From positions 1-57,318 of the forward strand of contig DBPW01000024.1 of the NCBI GenBank assembly GCA_002305015.1: a DNA stretch of 57,318 bases. The letters run 5' to 3'. The translations under genes were made by a program, and so were the position numbers. The first letter of the stretch is position 1; every line of letters starts with the position of its first letter. The DNA comes from Bacteroidales bacterium UBA1410 (GTDB taxonomy: Bacteria; Bacteroidota; Bacteroidia; Bacteroidales; Dysgonomonadaceae). A model generated the notes under the pieces. That model saw nothing but the letters and a program-made list of their open reading frames with translations, was not told the DNA's origin and did no database searches. Below are positions 42,243 through 49,638 of the stretch, in pieces.

Positions 42243-43472
42243 ATGTCGTTACACGGTAAACATATCGTTTTGGGAATCACCGGCAGCATTGCCGCGTATA
42301 AGGCTGCCGTTCTCACACGCCTACTCATAAAAAAAGGAGCCGAAGTACACATTGTGATCACCCCGGCAGGAAAAGCATTCATCACACCCGTAACCCTTTC
42401 GGCATTATCCGGAAAGCCGGTGATCAGCGAATTTTTTGCTTCCGCAGACGGCACGTGGCACAGTCACGTCGACCTCGGCCTTTGGGCCGATGCCATGATT
42501 GTGGCCCCCGCCACCGCATCTACCATCGGAAAAATGGCAAACGGCATTGCCGACAACATGTTGGTCACCACTTACCTTTCCATGAAAGCCCCGGTCTTTG
42601 TTGCACCGGCCATGGATCTCGACATGTATCGGCATCCCGTCACGCAACGCAATCTGCAGCTGCTGAAATCGGATAACGTACACCTTATCGAACCGACCGA
42701 AGGCGAACTGGCCAGCCATCTCCAAGGCAAAGGGCGAATGGAAGAACCGGAAAACATAGTCGCCATCCTCGAAAATTTCTTTTCGAAACGCGATACCCTC
42801 ATCGGAAAAAAAATCCTCATAACTGCAGGTCCTACCTACGAGCGGATTGACCCTGTACGCTTCATCGGTAATTTTTCTACCGGGAAAATGGGCTACGCCA
42901 TTGCCGAAGAATGTGCAGCCCGCGGAGCCGAGGTCACGCTCATCTCCGGACCTACGGCATTGTCGGTTACGCATCCCGGCATCCGCCTCATAAAAGTGGA
43001 ATCGGCCAACGAAATGTACGAAGCGGCTGTGAACCTCTTCCCTCACATGGATGCCGCCATCTTGTCGGCAGCCGTTGCCGATTATCGGCCTGAGCATACG
43101 GCCGACGAAAAAATGAAACGCACCGAAGGCAAAAACATTTCGATCACGCTTATACCCAATCCCGACATCGCCGCCGCTCTGGGAAAAATGAAAAAGTCCG
43201 GTCAGCTGCTTATCGGTTTTGCGTTGGAAACGACCGACGAAGAAGAAAACGCACGAAAAAAAATGGAAAAGAAAAATATGGATTACATCATTCTGAACTC
43301 GCTAAAAGACGAAGGAGCAGGATTTGGTTACGACACCAACAAAATCACCATCCTTTCACGCAACGGAGAGAAAAAAACGTTCGGATTAAAAACCAAAAAA
43401 GAAGTTGCCAGCGACATCATCGAGCATACCTTAACGCCATTTATCATTGAAAAAGAGGAGTCGGACTCATGA
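42243..43472 (+). CDS. coaBC: Bifunctional phosphopantothenoylcysteine decarboxylase / phosphopantothenate-cysteine ligase
   Basis: CoaBC performs two steps of coenzyme A synthesis: ligation of cysteine to 4'-phosphopantothenate, then FMN-dependent decarboxylation. The flavoprotein decarboxylase domain (about 1-175) shows LGITGSIAAYKA, the catalytic-His region GTWHSHVDLG, and PAMDLDMY. The ligase domain (about 185-400) has TAGPTYERIDPVRFIGN and the FSTGKMG motif, then AAVADYRP and IPNPDIAA. The 409-residue length is standard. The stop overlaps the start of the M23 peptidase gene by 4 bases (ATGA), which argues for coupled translation. Confidence 0.95.
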   Translation: MSLHGKHIVLGITGSIAAYKAAVLTRLLIKKGAEVHIVITPAGKAFITPVTLSALSGKPVISEFFASADGTWHSHVDLGLWADAMIVAPATASTIGKMANGIADNMLVTTYLSMKAPVFVAPAMDLDMYRHPVTQRNLQLLKSDNVHLIEPTEGELASHLQGKGRMEEPENIVAILENFFSKRDTLIGKKILITAGPTYERIDPVRFIGNFSTGKMGYAIAEECAARGAEVTLISGPTALSVTHPGIRLIKVESANEMYEAAVNLFPHMDAAILSAAVADYRPEHTADEKMKRTEGKNISITLIPNPDIAAALGKMKKSGQLLIGFALETTDEEENARKKMEKKNMDYIILNSLKDEGAGFGYDTNKITILSRNGEKKTFGLKTKKEVASDIIEHTLTPFIIEKEESDS

Positions 43473-45280
43473 AAAAACGGATTCCTTTTCTTTTTTTCTT
43501 TTTCTTTTTCTTTTATAAAATCCTAACCTTATTGTCTTATGCGCAGGACTATCCCTCACTGACTTATGTTCAAAATTATCCCGCTGAAGCCTTTCCGCAA
43601 GAGGCTGTCTCTGCATTTCATGCTCAAGACTCCGCCGCTGTAGCTTATGCGCAAAACTACGCACCCCCGCTAAAAATTAATCTCCGACTAAGTGCCAATT
43701 TCGGAGAGCTCAGGGACAGCCATTTTCATTCGGGCATCGACATCAAGACCAACGGCAGCGCCAACCAACCGGTTTATGCCGTAGCCGACGGCTATATTTC
43801 GCGTATCAGCATCTCTCCCGGAGGTTTCGGACATGCGTTGTATATTGATCACCCCGACGGTCACACCTCGGTTTACGGACATTTAAACGCCTTTTCTCCA
43901 AAAATAGCCGAGTATGCCGAGCAAAAACAATACGAACTTGAACGTTTTCGCATCCAAGTATTCCCCCATCCCGATGAACTTCCCGTTAAAAAAGGCGAAC
44001 AAATTGCCCTGAGCGGCAATACCGGCTCATCGGGGGGACCGCATCTGCATTTCGAGATTCGCGATACCCGCACGCAAGACCCCCTGGATGTCCTGGATTT
44101 TTTCGGCAACTCGGTAGTCGACACCCAAAAGCCCGATATCCGAGGCATCGCTTTTTATCCGGTCAAAGGCAAAGGCGTTGTTAACGGCAGCAGCAATCCC
44201 CTCCGCTTAACCATAACCAAAAACAAATCCGGTGTTCCCCTCCCCCCGACACAACCGATTTCCGCATGGGGGCGCATCGGCGTGGGAGTAAAAGCCTACG
44301 ACCGCATGGACGGACAAAGCAACATATACGGCATCAAACACGTACGGTTGGTTGTCGACGAACAACCTGTTTTCCGCAGCACCATCAACCGCTTTTCTTT
44401 TTCCAACACGCGCATGCTGAATTCCCATATCGATTTTGAAGAAGTCCGCAACCGAAATTCCTACTGCATGAAGTCGTTCGTCGAACCCGGGAACACCCTC
44501 CCCTTTTACGAAACAGTCAACAACGGCTTCATCGACATCTGTGAAGAACGCGATTATCATCTGCGTTACGAACTCGAAGATTATTACGGAAACACCCTCA
44601 TCTACCCTTTCGTGATTAAAGGGATGCCGCAACCCGTTCCGCAACCGGAAAAATGCAGCCACTTCATGGCATGGAACATAAACAACACCTTCGTCGATGT
44701 CGATTTTTCGTTGCACATCCCGACGGGAAATCTCTACGACAATTTTTGCTTCACCCATTCTTCAACCCCGTCGGCCGACTACCTTTCCGATATTCATCAG
44801 GTGAACCTTTCGCCTATTCCGCTGCACGAAAGTGCCACACTGTGGATTAAAACGAAAACCGATATTCCCGAATACCGATCAAAATACGGCATCGTGAAAA
44901 TCAACCCAAAAGGAAGGACAAGCTGGATGGGCGGAAAATACAAAAACAGCGGAGTGGAAACCACCCTTAGCGAATTGGGACAAAAATACGCCATCGACCT
45001 CGACACCGTTGCACCCCGACTTGTACCGCAAACACCCGAAAAATGGGTAGCCAATCGACGTATCCGCATTGCGGTAACAGACGATAAAAGCGGCATCCGA
45101 TCGTTCAGGGGCGAAATCGACGGCAAGTTTGCCCTCTTCTCGCACGACATAAAATCGCGCGACTACCTCTATGTTTTCGACGACAAGCGGTTAACCCGCG
45201 GCCAAAAACACCAATTGGTCGTTACGGCAACAGACGCTGTTGAAAACACCGCCGTTTTCCGCTATGAATTTGTGTATTAG
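43469..45280 (+). CDS. M23-family metallopeptidase (LytM type), exported
   Basis: A 603-residue secreted peptidase. Signal peptide with an unusual run of seven Phe (residues 9-15), then a five-unit nine-residue repeat (24-68), then the M23 domain: HSGIDIKT with His87 and Asp91, and PHLHFEIRD with His192 and His194, so the zinc site is complete. The following 400 residues form beta-rich domains with Asp-His patches and end in YRYEFVY. M23 enzymes cut peptidoglycan cross-bridges or glycine-rich proteins; in this phylum such long forms are anchored or periplasmic cell-wall hydrolases. Its coding end overlaps pncB on the other strand by 4 bases. Confidence 0.85.
   Translation: MKKRIPFLFFFFFFFYKILTLLSYAQDYPSLTYVQNYPAEAFPQEAVSAFHAQDSAAVAYAQNYAPPLKINLRLSANFGELRDSHFHSGIDIKTNGSANQPVYAVADGYISRISISPGGFGHALYIDHPDGHTSVYGHLNAFSPKIAEYAEQKQYELERFRIQVFPHPDELPVKKGEQIALSGNTGSSGGPHLHFEIRDTRTQDPLDVLDFFGNSVVDTQKPDIRGIAFYPVKGKGVVNGSSNPLRLTITKNKSGVPLPPTQPISAWGRIGVGVKAYDRMDGQSNIYGIKHVRLVVDEQPVFRSTINRFSFSNTRMLNSHIDFEEVRNRNSYCMKSFVEPGNTLPFYETVNNGFIDICEERDYHLRYELEDYYGNTLIYPFVIKGMPQPVPQPEKCSHFMAWNINNTFVDVDFSLHIPTGNLYDNFCFTHSSTPSADYLSDIHQVNLSPIPLHESATLWIKTKTDIPEYRSKYGIVKINPKGRTSWMGGKYKNSGVETTLSELGQKYAIDLDTVAPRLVPQTPEKWVANRRIRIAVTDDKSGIRSFRGEIDGKFALFSHDIKSRDYLYVFDDKRLTRGQKHQLVVTATDAVENTAVFRYEFVY
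43487..43513 (+). repeat. T-rich hexanucleotide tract in the M23 signal peptide
   Basis: The tract is mostly TTTTTC units in a 27-base T/C run and encodes the Phe-Leu-Phe core of the signal peptide. Gain or loss of a full 6-base unit keeps frame and changes the hydrophobic length by two residues, while a one-base slip would inactivate the gene. Confidence 0.75.
43538..43672 (+). repeat. Five-unit 27-bp (nine-residue) degenerate repeat in the M23 protein
   Basis: Residues 24-68 divide into YAQDYPSLT, YVQNYPAEA, FPQEAVSAF, HAQDSAAVA and YAQNYAPPL. The third position is Gln in all five, and the fourth is Asp, Asn or Glu. The first copy coincides with the expected signal peptidase site (SYAQ), suggesting that the cleavage region was duplicated. 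Confidence 0.75.
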
Positions 45281-46452
45281 ATCAGTCCCAATGTTTCCAT
45301 TGCCAACCGGATTTCCTTCTCGCTCCCCGTATGTTTGCCCTCCGAATCCGAAAGTTTGACACACTCCTGCCATTTGTCGGATGCCGTCATTTTGCATCGG
45401 AAAAGTTTCATCACGATATTCATCCCTTTGATGTTGTTCCCCACATCGGCGGTTAAATTAGTGCCGATACCAAACGTAGCCCCGATGCGGTCGCCACAAT
45501 AGTTTTTTATTTCGATGGCCTTGTTCACATCCAAACTATCCGAAAAAACAATATACTTCATCTTAGGGTCTATTCGGAGCTCTTCATACCGTTTTATCGC
45601 CTTATCCACAAAAACGAACGGATTTCCGCTATCCTGGCGCAAGCTGGTAAACAAGGCTGCATGTTTCCTGCTGAAATTCCTGAAAAACACGTCGCTCGTA
45701 TAGGTATCCGTAAGAACCGTACCCAAATCACCATCAAACACATTTATCCAATCTTCCATCGACATGAAGTTTGCCATCTTGTAACCATACACCGATCCAT
45801 GAAACTGCACCCACTCATGCGGATGCGTCCCCGCCACATGAATATGATGTTTATAGGCCAGATACACATTGCTGGTGCCGAAAAAACTTTTCCCCGCATG
45901 TTGTTTCAGCAGCTCGGTAACCCGATCTTCCACATCGAAACTGAACCTGCGCCTCATGCCGAACAACGAAAACACAATGTTGTTTTCCTTCATTTTTGCG
46001 GCTTTTTCGATAGCCGCCTGCTCCATGTAGGCCATATCGGGTTTTTGTCCGGTTTCCCTAAAATACAGTTCCGAAACCGTTGCCAAAATAGGCGTTTCCC
46101 ACAACGTAATCCGATAGAGCAATCCCGATGCCTTGATGTGCAGTTTGTGATTTTCCATCGTAATCTCCACTTCCGAAGGATCAAATCGAAGTCCTTTCAG
46201 GTAATGGATATAAAAAGGCGGGAGGTACGGAATATATTCCCGCAGGAATTCTTCCTCTTCGTTTGTCAAATACAGCTTCGACATCGCATTCAGTTCCCCG
46301 CGCAACAACTCATCAAAACCATCCGGATAATCGCCGTTGTACCTATCCACAAATTCAAACTCACCGTACGCGCGCGGAAACAATTTGGAATACGCATAGC
46401 TTGTGGTAAGCTTATACAGATCGGTATCCAATACACTTTTAATTATTGCCAT
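45277..46452 (-). CDS. pncB: Nicotinate phosphoribosyltransferase
   Basis: PncB makes nicotinate mononucleotide from nicotinate and PRPP, the salvage entry to NAD. The 391-residue length and the motifs SVLDTDLYKLTTSYA near the start, the TWETP-like LWETPIL, FSLFGMRRRFS, GTSNVYLAYKH, the AGTHPHEWVQFHG block with the catalytic histidine, FTSLRQDSGNP, and IVFSDSLDVNKA are characteristic. It overlaps the upstream HD-domain gene by 14 bases on the same strand, so they are co-transcribed. It converges with the M23 gene (4-base overlap). Confidence 0.95.
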   Translation of the reverse strand: MAIIKSVLDTDLYKLTTSYAYSKLFPRAYGEFEFVDRYNGDYPDGFDELLRGELNAMSKLYLTNEEEEFLREYIPYLPPFYIHYLKGLRFDPSEVEITMENHKLHIKASGLLYRITLWETPILATVSELYFRETGQKPDMAYMEQAAIEKAAKMKENNIVFSLFGMRRRFSFDVEDRVTELLKQHAGKSFFGTSNVYLAYKHHIHVAGTHPHEWVQFHGSVYGYKMANFMSMEDWINVFDGDLGTVLTDTYTSDVFFRNFSRKHAALFTSLRQDSGNPFVFVDKAIKRYEELRIDPKMKYIVFSDSLDVNKAIEIKNYCGDRIGATFGIGTNLTADVGNNIKGMNIVMKLFRCKMTASDKWQECVKLSDSEGKHTGSEKEIRLAMETLGLI

Positions 46453-47080
46453 TATTTCTCCTTATATTTTCATTCTCGTTTCTCTCTTTCTCCTGCATTG
46501 CTTTAATGGTTTCTTCCATCAGATATTCCAAATCCCATCCCAACATCTCCGCTCCTTTTTGAATTACCTCCCGGGAACAACCTGCTGCAAATTTTTTGTC
46601 TTTGAATTTCTTTTTCAGCGACGATGTAGTCAAATCCAGGGTACTTTTGCTTGGACGCATCAGAATGGCAGCGCCAATTAAACCGGTCAGTTCATCGGTT
46701 GCATACAACACTTTTTCCATCTCATGTTCCGGTGGCACATCGTTCTGGGTAAAACCATAGGCATGCGAGACCACCGCCCGCACAATTTCGGGATTTATCT
46801 CCGCTGTTGCCATAATTTCGCGCACCTTTATGCAATGCTCATCAGGAAACGCCTCAAAATCCAAATCATGCAATAAACCTACCAATCCCCAAAATTCTTC
46901 CTCCTCGCCATATCCCAAGATACGGGCAAAATGTCGCATCACCTCTTCCATCGTTTCGCCGTGCTGAATATGAAAGGGTTCTTTGTTATATTGCTGCAAC
47001 ATTGCAAAGGCTTCCTCACGGGTAATTCCGGGATTTAGCCGCCCTGAATTGGCTTCGGGTAAATGTGTTAATACTTCCAT
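46439..47080 (-). CDS. HD-domain hydrolase
   Basis: A 213-residue cytoplasmic protein of the HD superfamily: FHIQHGETMEEVMRHFA provides the first His, GLVGLLHDLDFE the HD pair (LLHDLD), and the later AVVSHAYGF and ATDELTGLIGA are typical of the YgjK/HDIG group. The start at 47080 (MEVLTHLPEANSG) was chosen because the 13 residues before it in the longer frame are not family-like. The substrate, likely a nucleotide or phosphoester, is unknown. The 14-base overlap with pncB suggests a link to nucleotide metabolism, by inference only. Confidence 0.82.
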   Translation of the reverse strand: MEVLTHLPEANSGRLNPGITREEAFAMLQQYNKEPFHIQHGETMEEVMRHFARILGYGEEEEFWGLVGLLHDLDFEAFPDEHCIKVREIMATAEINPEIVRAVVSHAYGFTQNDVPPEHEMEKVLYATDELTGLIGAAILMRPSKSTLDLTTSSLKKKFKDKKFAAGCSREVIQKGAEMLGWDLEYLMEETIKAMQEKERNENENIRRNNGNN

Positions 47081-47231
47081 GATGATATATCCTCTTCCAA
47101 TAAACAATTTTGTAGGCACGAAATTATTAAAAAATGTTTTTTTCTCAAAAGAATAAACCGCAATTTTTCCCCATTTCTTTCAAAATCAAATAATTTAACA
47201 TCTCAATCGCTTCTTTGCCCGGTATTTTGAC

Positions 47232-47239
47232 TAATTTTG
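47232..47239 (+). promoter_or_regulatory. Putative -7 element of the patatin gene
   Basis: TAATTTTG matches TAnnTTTG and lies 40 bases before the ATG. A TTTG at 47214-47217 is only 14 bases upstream, closer than usual. Confidence 0.45.
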
Positions 47240-47279
47240 TTGAAATATCCGCACAATCAACGAAAGGTGTAACTCAAAT

Positions 47280-49508
47280 ATGCGAAGAAAGCCGCTCTCT
47301 CTCACAGTCCTCTATTTTTTGATATTTTCGATAGCCGTAGCACAAAACCAACCCCGAAAAAAAGTGGGCGTAGTGCTTAAAGGAGGTGGTGCCAAAGGAT
47401 TTGCTCACATTGGCGCACTAAAAGTACTCGAAGAAGCCGGCATCCCCATCGACTACATTGCCGGAACCAGTATGGGCGCCATTGTTGGCGGACTCTATGC
47501 CGTGGGATACGATGCCGACAAACTCGATTCGATGTCGAGAGCACAAGATTGGCTCTTCCTGCTAAGCGACAACACGGCTCGCGAGAATCTGCCCCCTCAG
47601 TTGAAAGATGCTTCCGAGCGCTATCTTGTTTCCCTACCCTACCAAGTAGAATTAAAAAAAAGATCCGGCAAGTTGAGTCTTCCCACCGGAATGATCATGG
47701 GGCAGAATCTCTACAGTTTGTTTTTGAATTTAACCATCGGATACCAAAATCCCATGGATTTCGACGACCTGCCCATCCCTTTTGGCTGCATTGCGGCCGA
47801 TATTCGTACAGGTAAAGAGGTAGCCCTCAGAGAGGGAATACTGGCACAAGCCATGCGGGCAAGCATGGCCATCCCCGGCCTGTTTGCTCCTGTAGAAATA
47901 GACAGTATGCTGCTTATCGACGGCGGCATCGTCAACAACTATCCGGTAGATTTGGTGAAAGCGATGGGCGCCGACGTGGTCATTGGCGTAACCCTCTTGC
48001 CCGATAAGAACGGCAAGGAAAAAAACAAGGGATCGCTGGTGGAAGTGATTTCCGGGCTAAGCAACTTTCTGGACAAACAAAAAGAGGAAGAAAACATCCG
48101 AAATACCGATATTTTGATTGCAGCCGATACGCATCCGTACGGGATGTTGAATTTTGAAAAAAATGCCATAGACACGATCATCTTACGTGGCGAAAAAGCT
48201 GCACGCGAAAAATGGGACGAGCTGATAGCGCTAAAAACGTCATTGGGCATCACCGAATCCGATTCTCCCAAACCAACCCTCGTCAATCCGTATATCGGGA
48301 TGGATTCGCTGGAAATTGAAAGCATTCAATTCATAGGTCTTTCCCCCAAAGAAAGTGTGGAAATGCTGAAAAGAATCCGGCTCAAAGACAACAAAATCAC
48401 CCGTAAAGACCTCGAAACGCTGACATCGCAAATCTACGCAACCGGCTTGTTTACGCGCGTACTCTATCAACTCAAGGGAAATTCGCCGTTTCGCCTGATT
48501 TTTGAGGTAGAAAAAAAGGATTTCAAAACCTTGAACCTGGGCCTACGTTTCGATACCAACGATATAGCAGCCATCTTGGCCAACACCACAATCAGACCGG
48601 CTTCATCGCTAAACTCGGTTATTAATGTCACTACCCGCCTCAGCAAAAACCCCTATTTCGTTGCCGACTACTACATCAACCACGGCATCTTCTACCGCGG
48701 GGGCGTTTCCTATAAATTGAGTCGTAACGAGATCAATATCTACGACCGCGGAAAACGTAGTTACAGCTTTGGTGTCACCCTGAATTCGCTCAATCTCAAT
48801 TTTTCCGAATTTTATTTCAGCAACGTCAAGCTCCATTTTGGTCTCGATTTCGACAATTTCTATTTCTTTTCCACGCTGGCCAATCATACCGATTTCCGGC
48901 GCATTGGTCTAAACAACAAGCTTTATGTCAATTATTTCCTCGAAGGTGTGTTCGACAACCTCGACAAGAGCTACTTCCCAACCGCCGGTCAATATTTTTC
49001 GTTCCGCTATACCCTTCATACCGATAATTTTTACCAAATGAACGACGATTTGCCATTGAACGTTATCAACATGCGGTTTTTCAAACCCGTAAAAATCACC
49101 GATAAACTTATCCTTTCCCCCGAAATTGCCGGAAGGGCACTTCTTCACGCTCCGGACAGCATACCTTTGATATACAGCAATTTCGTGGGTGGAAAATTTG
49201 ATGGACATTATTTTCCCCAACAAATCGCCCTACCGGGATCGGGAGGTATGGAAATCCTAAAAAACGCCGTATTCAAAGTTCAAGCCGATATCCGATATCA
49301 ATTAACACCCACTCAGTGCCTCTACACCAATCTCCATGTTGCGGTTCACAACGATAAGGCATTGAAAATTTTCAAGGGTTCCTATTTCCCGGGCATAAAC
49401 TTCGGCTATTCCTACCTCACTGTCATCGGACCGTTATCGGTGGAAGTGGGATATTCGGGATTATCCAAAAAAACCCATGCTTACGTAGGAATCGGACATT
49501 ATTTTTAG
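47280..49508 (+). CDS. Patatin-like phospholipase with BamA/POTRA barrel (type Vd-like)
   Basis: A 742-residue exported protein: signal peptide (cleavage after AVAQ), patatin domain (28-300) with oxyanion-hole GGGAKGFAHIG, nucleophile Ser64 in GTSMG and catalytic Asp214 in IDGGIVNN; POTRA-like domain (about 340-400) and a C-terminal barrel (about 410-742) ending in aromatic AYVGIGHYF. The build matches PlpD-type type Vd autotransporters, in which the lipase is exported by its own barrel. Lipid substrates are expected, but neither release nor activity can be told from sequence. It is a single-gene transcript between two promoter matches. Confidence 0.88.
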   Translation: MRRKPLSLTVLYFLIFSIAVAQNQPRKKVGVVLKGGGAKGFAHIGALKVLEEAGIPIDYIAGTSMGAIVGGLYAVGYDADKLDSMSRAQDWLFLLSDNTARENLPPQLKDASERYLVSLPYQVELKKRSGKLSLPTGMIMGQNLYSLFLNLTIGYQNPMDFDDLPIPFGCIAADIRTGKEVALREGILAQAMRASMAIPGLFAPVEIDSMLLIDGGIVNNYPVDLVKAMGADVVIGVTLLPDKNGKEKNKGSLVEVISGLSNFLDKQKEEENIRNTDILIAADTHPYGMLNFEKNAIDTIILRGEKAAREKWDELIALKTSLGITESDSPKPTLVNPYIGMDSLEIESIQFIGLSPKESVEMLKRIRLKDNKITRKDLETLTSQIYATGLFTRVLYQLKGNSPFRLIFEVEKKDFKTLNLGLRFDTNDIAAILANTTIRPASSLNSVINVTTRLSKNPYFVADYYINHGIFYRGGVSYKLSRNEINIYDRGKRSYSFGVTLNSLNLNFSEFYFSNVKLHFGLDFDNFYFFSTLANHTDFRRIGLNNKLYVNYFLEGVFDNLDKSYFPTAGQYFSFRYTLHTDNFYQMNDDLPLNVINMRFFKPVKITDKLILSPEIAGRALLHAPDSIPLIYSNFVGGKFDGHYFPQQIALPGSGGMEILKNAVFKVQADIRYQLTPTQCLYTNLHVAVHNDKALKIFKGSYFPGINFGYSYLTVIGPLSVEVGYSGLSKKTHAYVGIGHYF

Positions 49509-49528
49509 CAATATATCCGGTCATAAAG

Positions 49529-49552
49529 CGGGTTCGTCGAGAAAATAACCCG
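49529..49552 (+). terminator. Weak hairpin after the patatin gene
   Basis: CGGGTT (49529-49534) pairs with AACCCG (49547-49552) around a 12-base loop, 20 bases beyond the stop. The following sequence is only moderately T-rich, so terminator function is uncertain. Confidence 0.4.
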
Positions 49553-49566
49553 GTTAATCTATTTTG

Positions 49567-49598
49567 TTTGGACATATGATGCGATAAACCTAATTTTG
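49567..49598 (+). promoter_or_regulatory. Putative promoter of the barrel-kinase-regulator operon
   Basis: TTTG (49567-49570) and TAATTTTG (49591-49598) are separated by 20 bases, a full match to the Bacteroidetes consensus, 40 bases before the ATG. Confidence 0.7.
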
Positions 49599-49638
49599 GC
49601 ATGATAAGTAAACGAGAATTCTTTTATTACACCAAAAA

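Noticed and set aside
41761..42330. 189-codon open frame on the plus strand before and into coaBC
   Set aside because: It runs through the 11-bp arrays, has no family-like sequence and overlaps the start of coaBC; composition looks non-coding.
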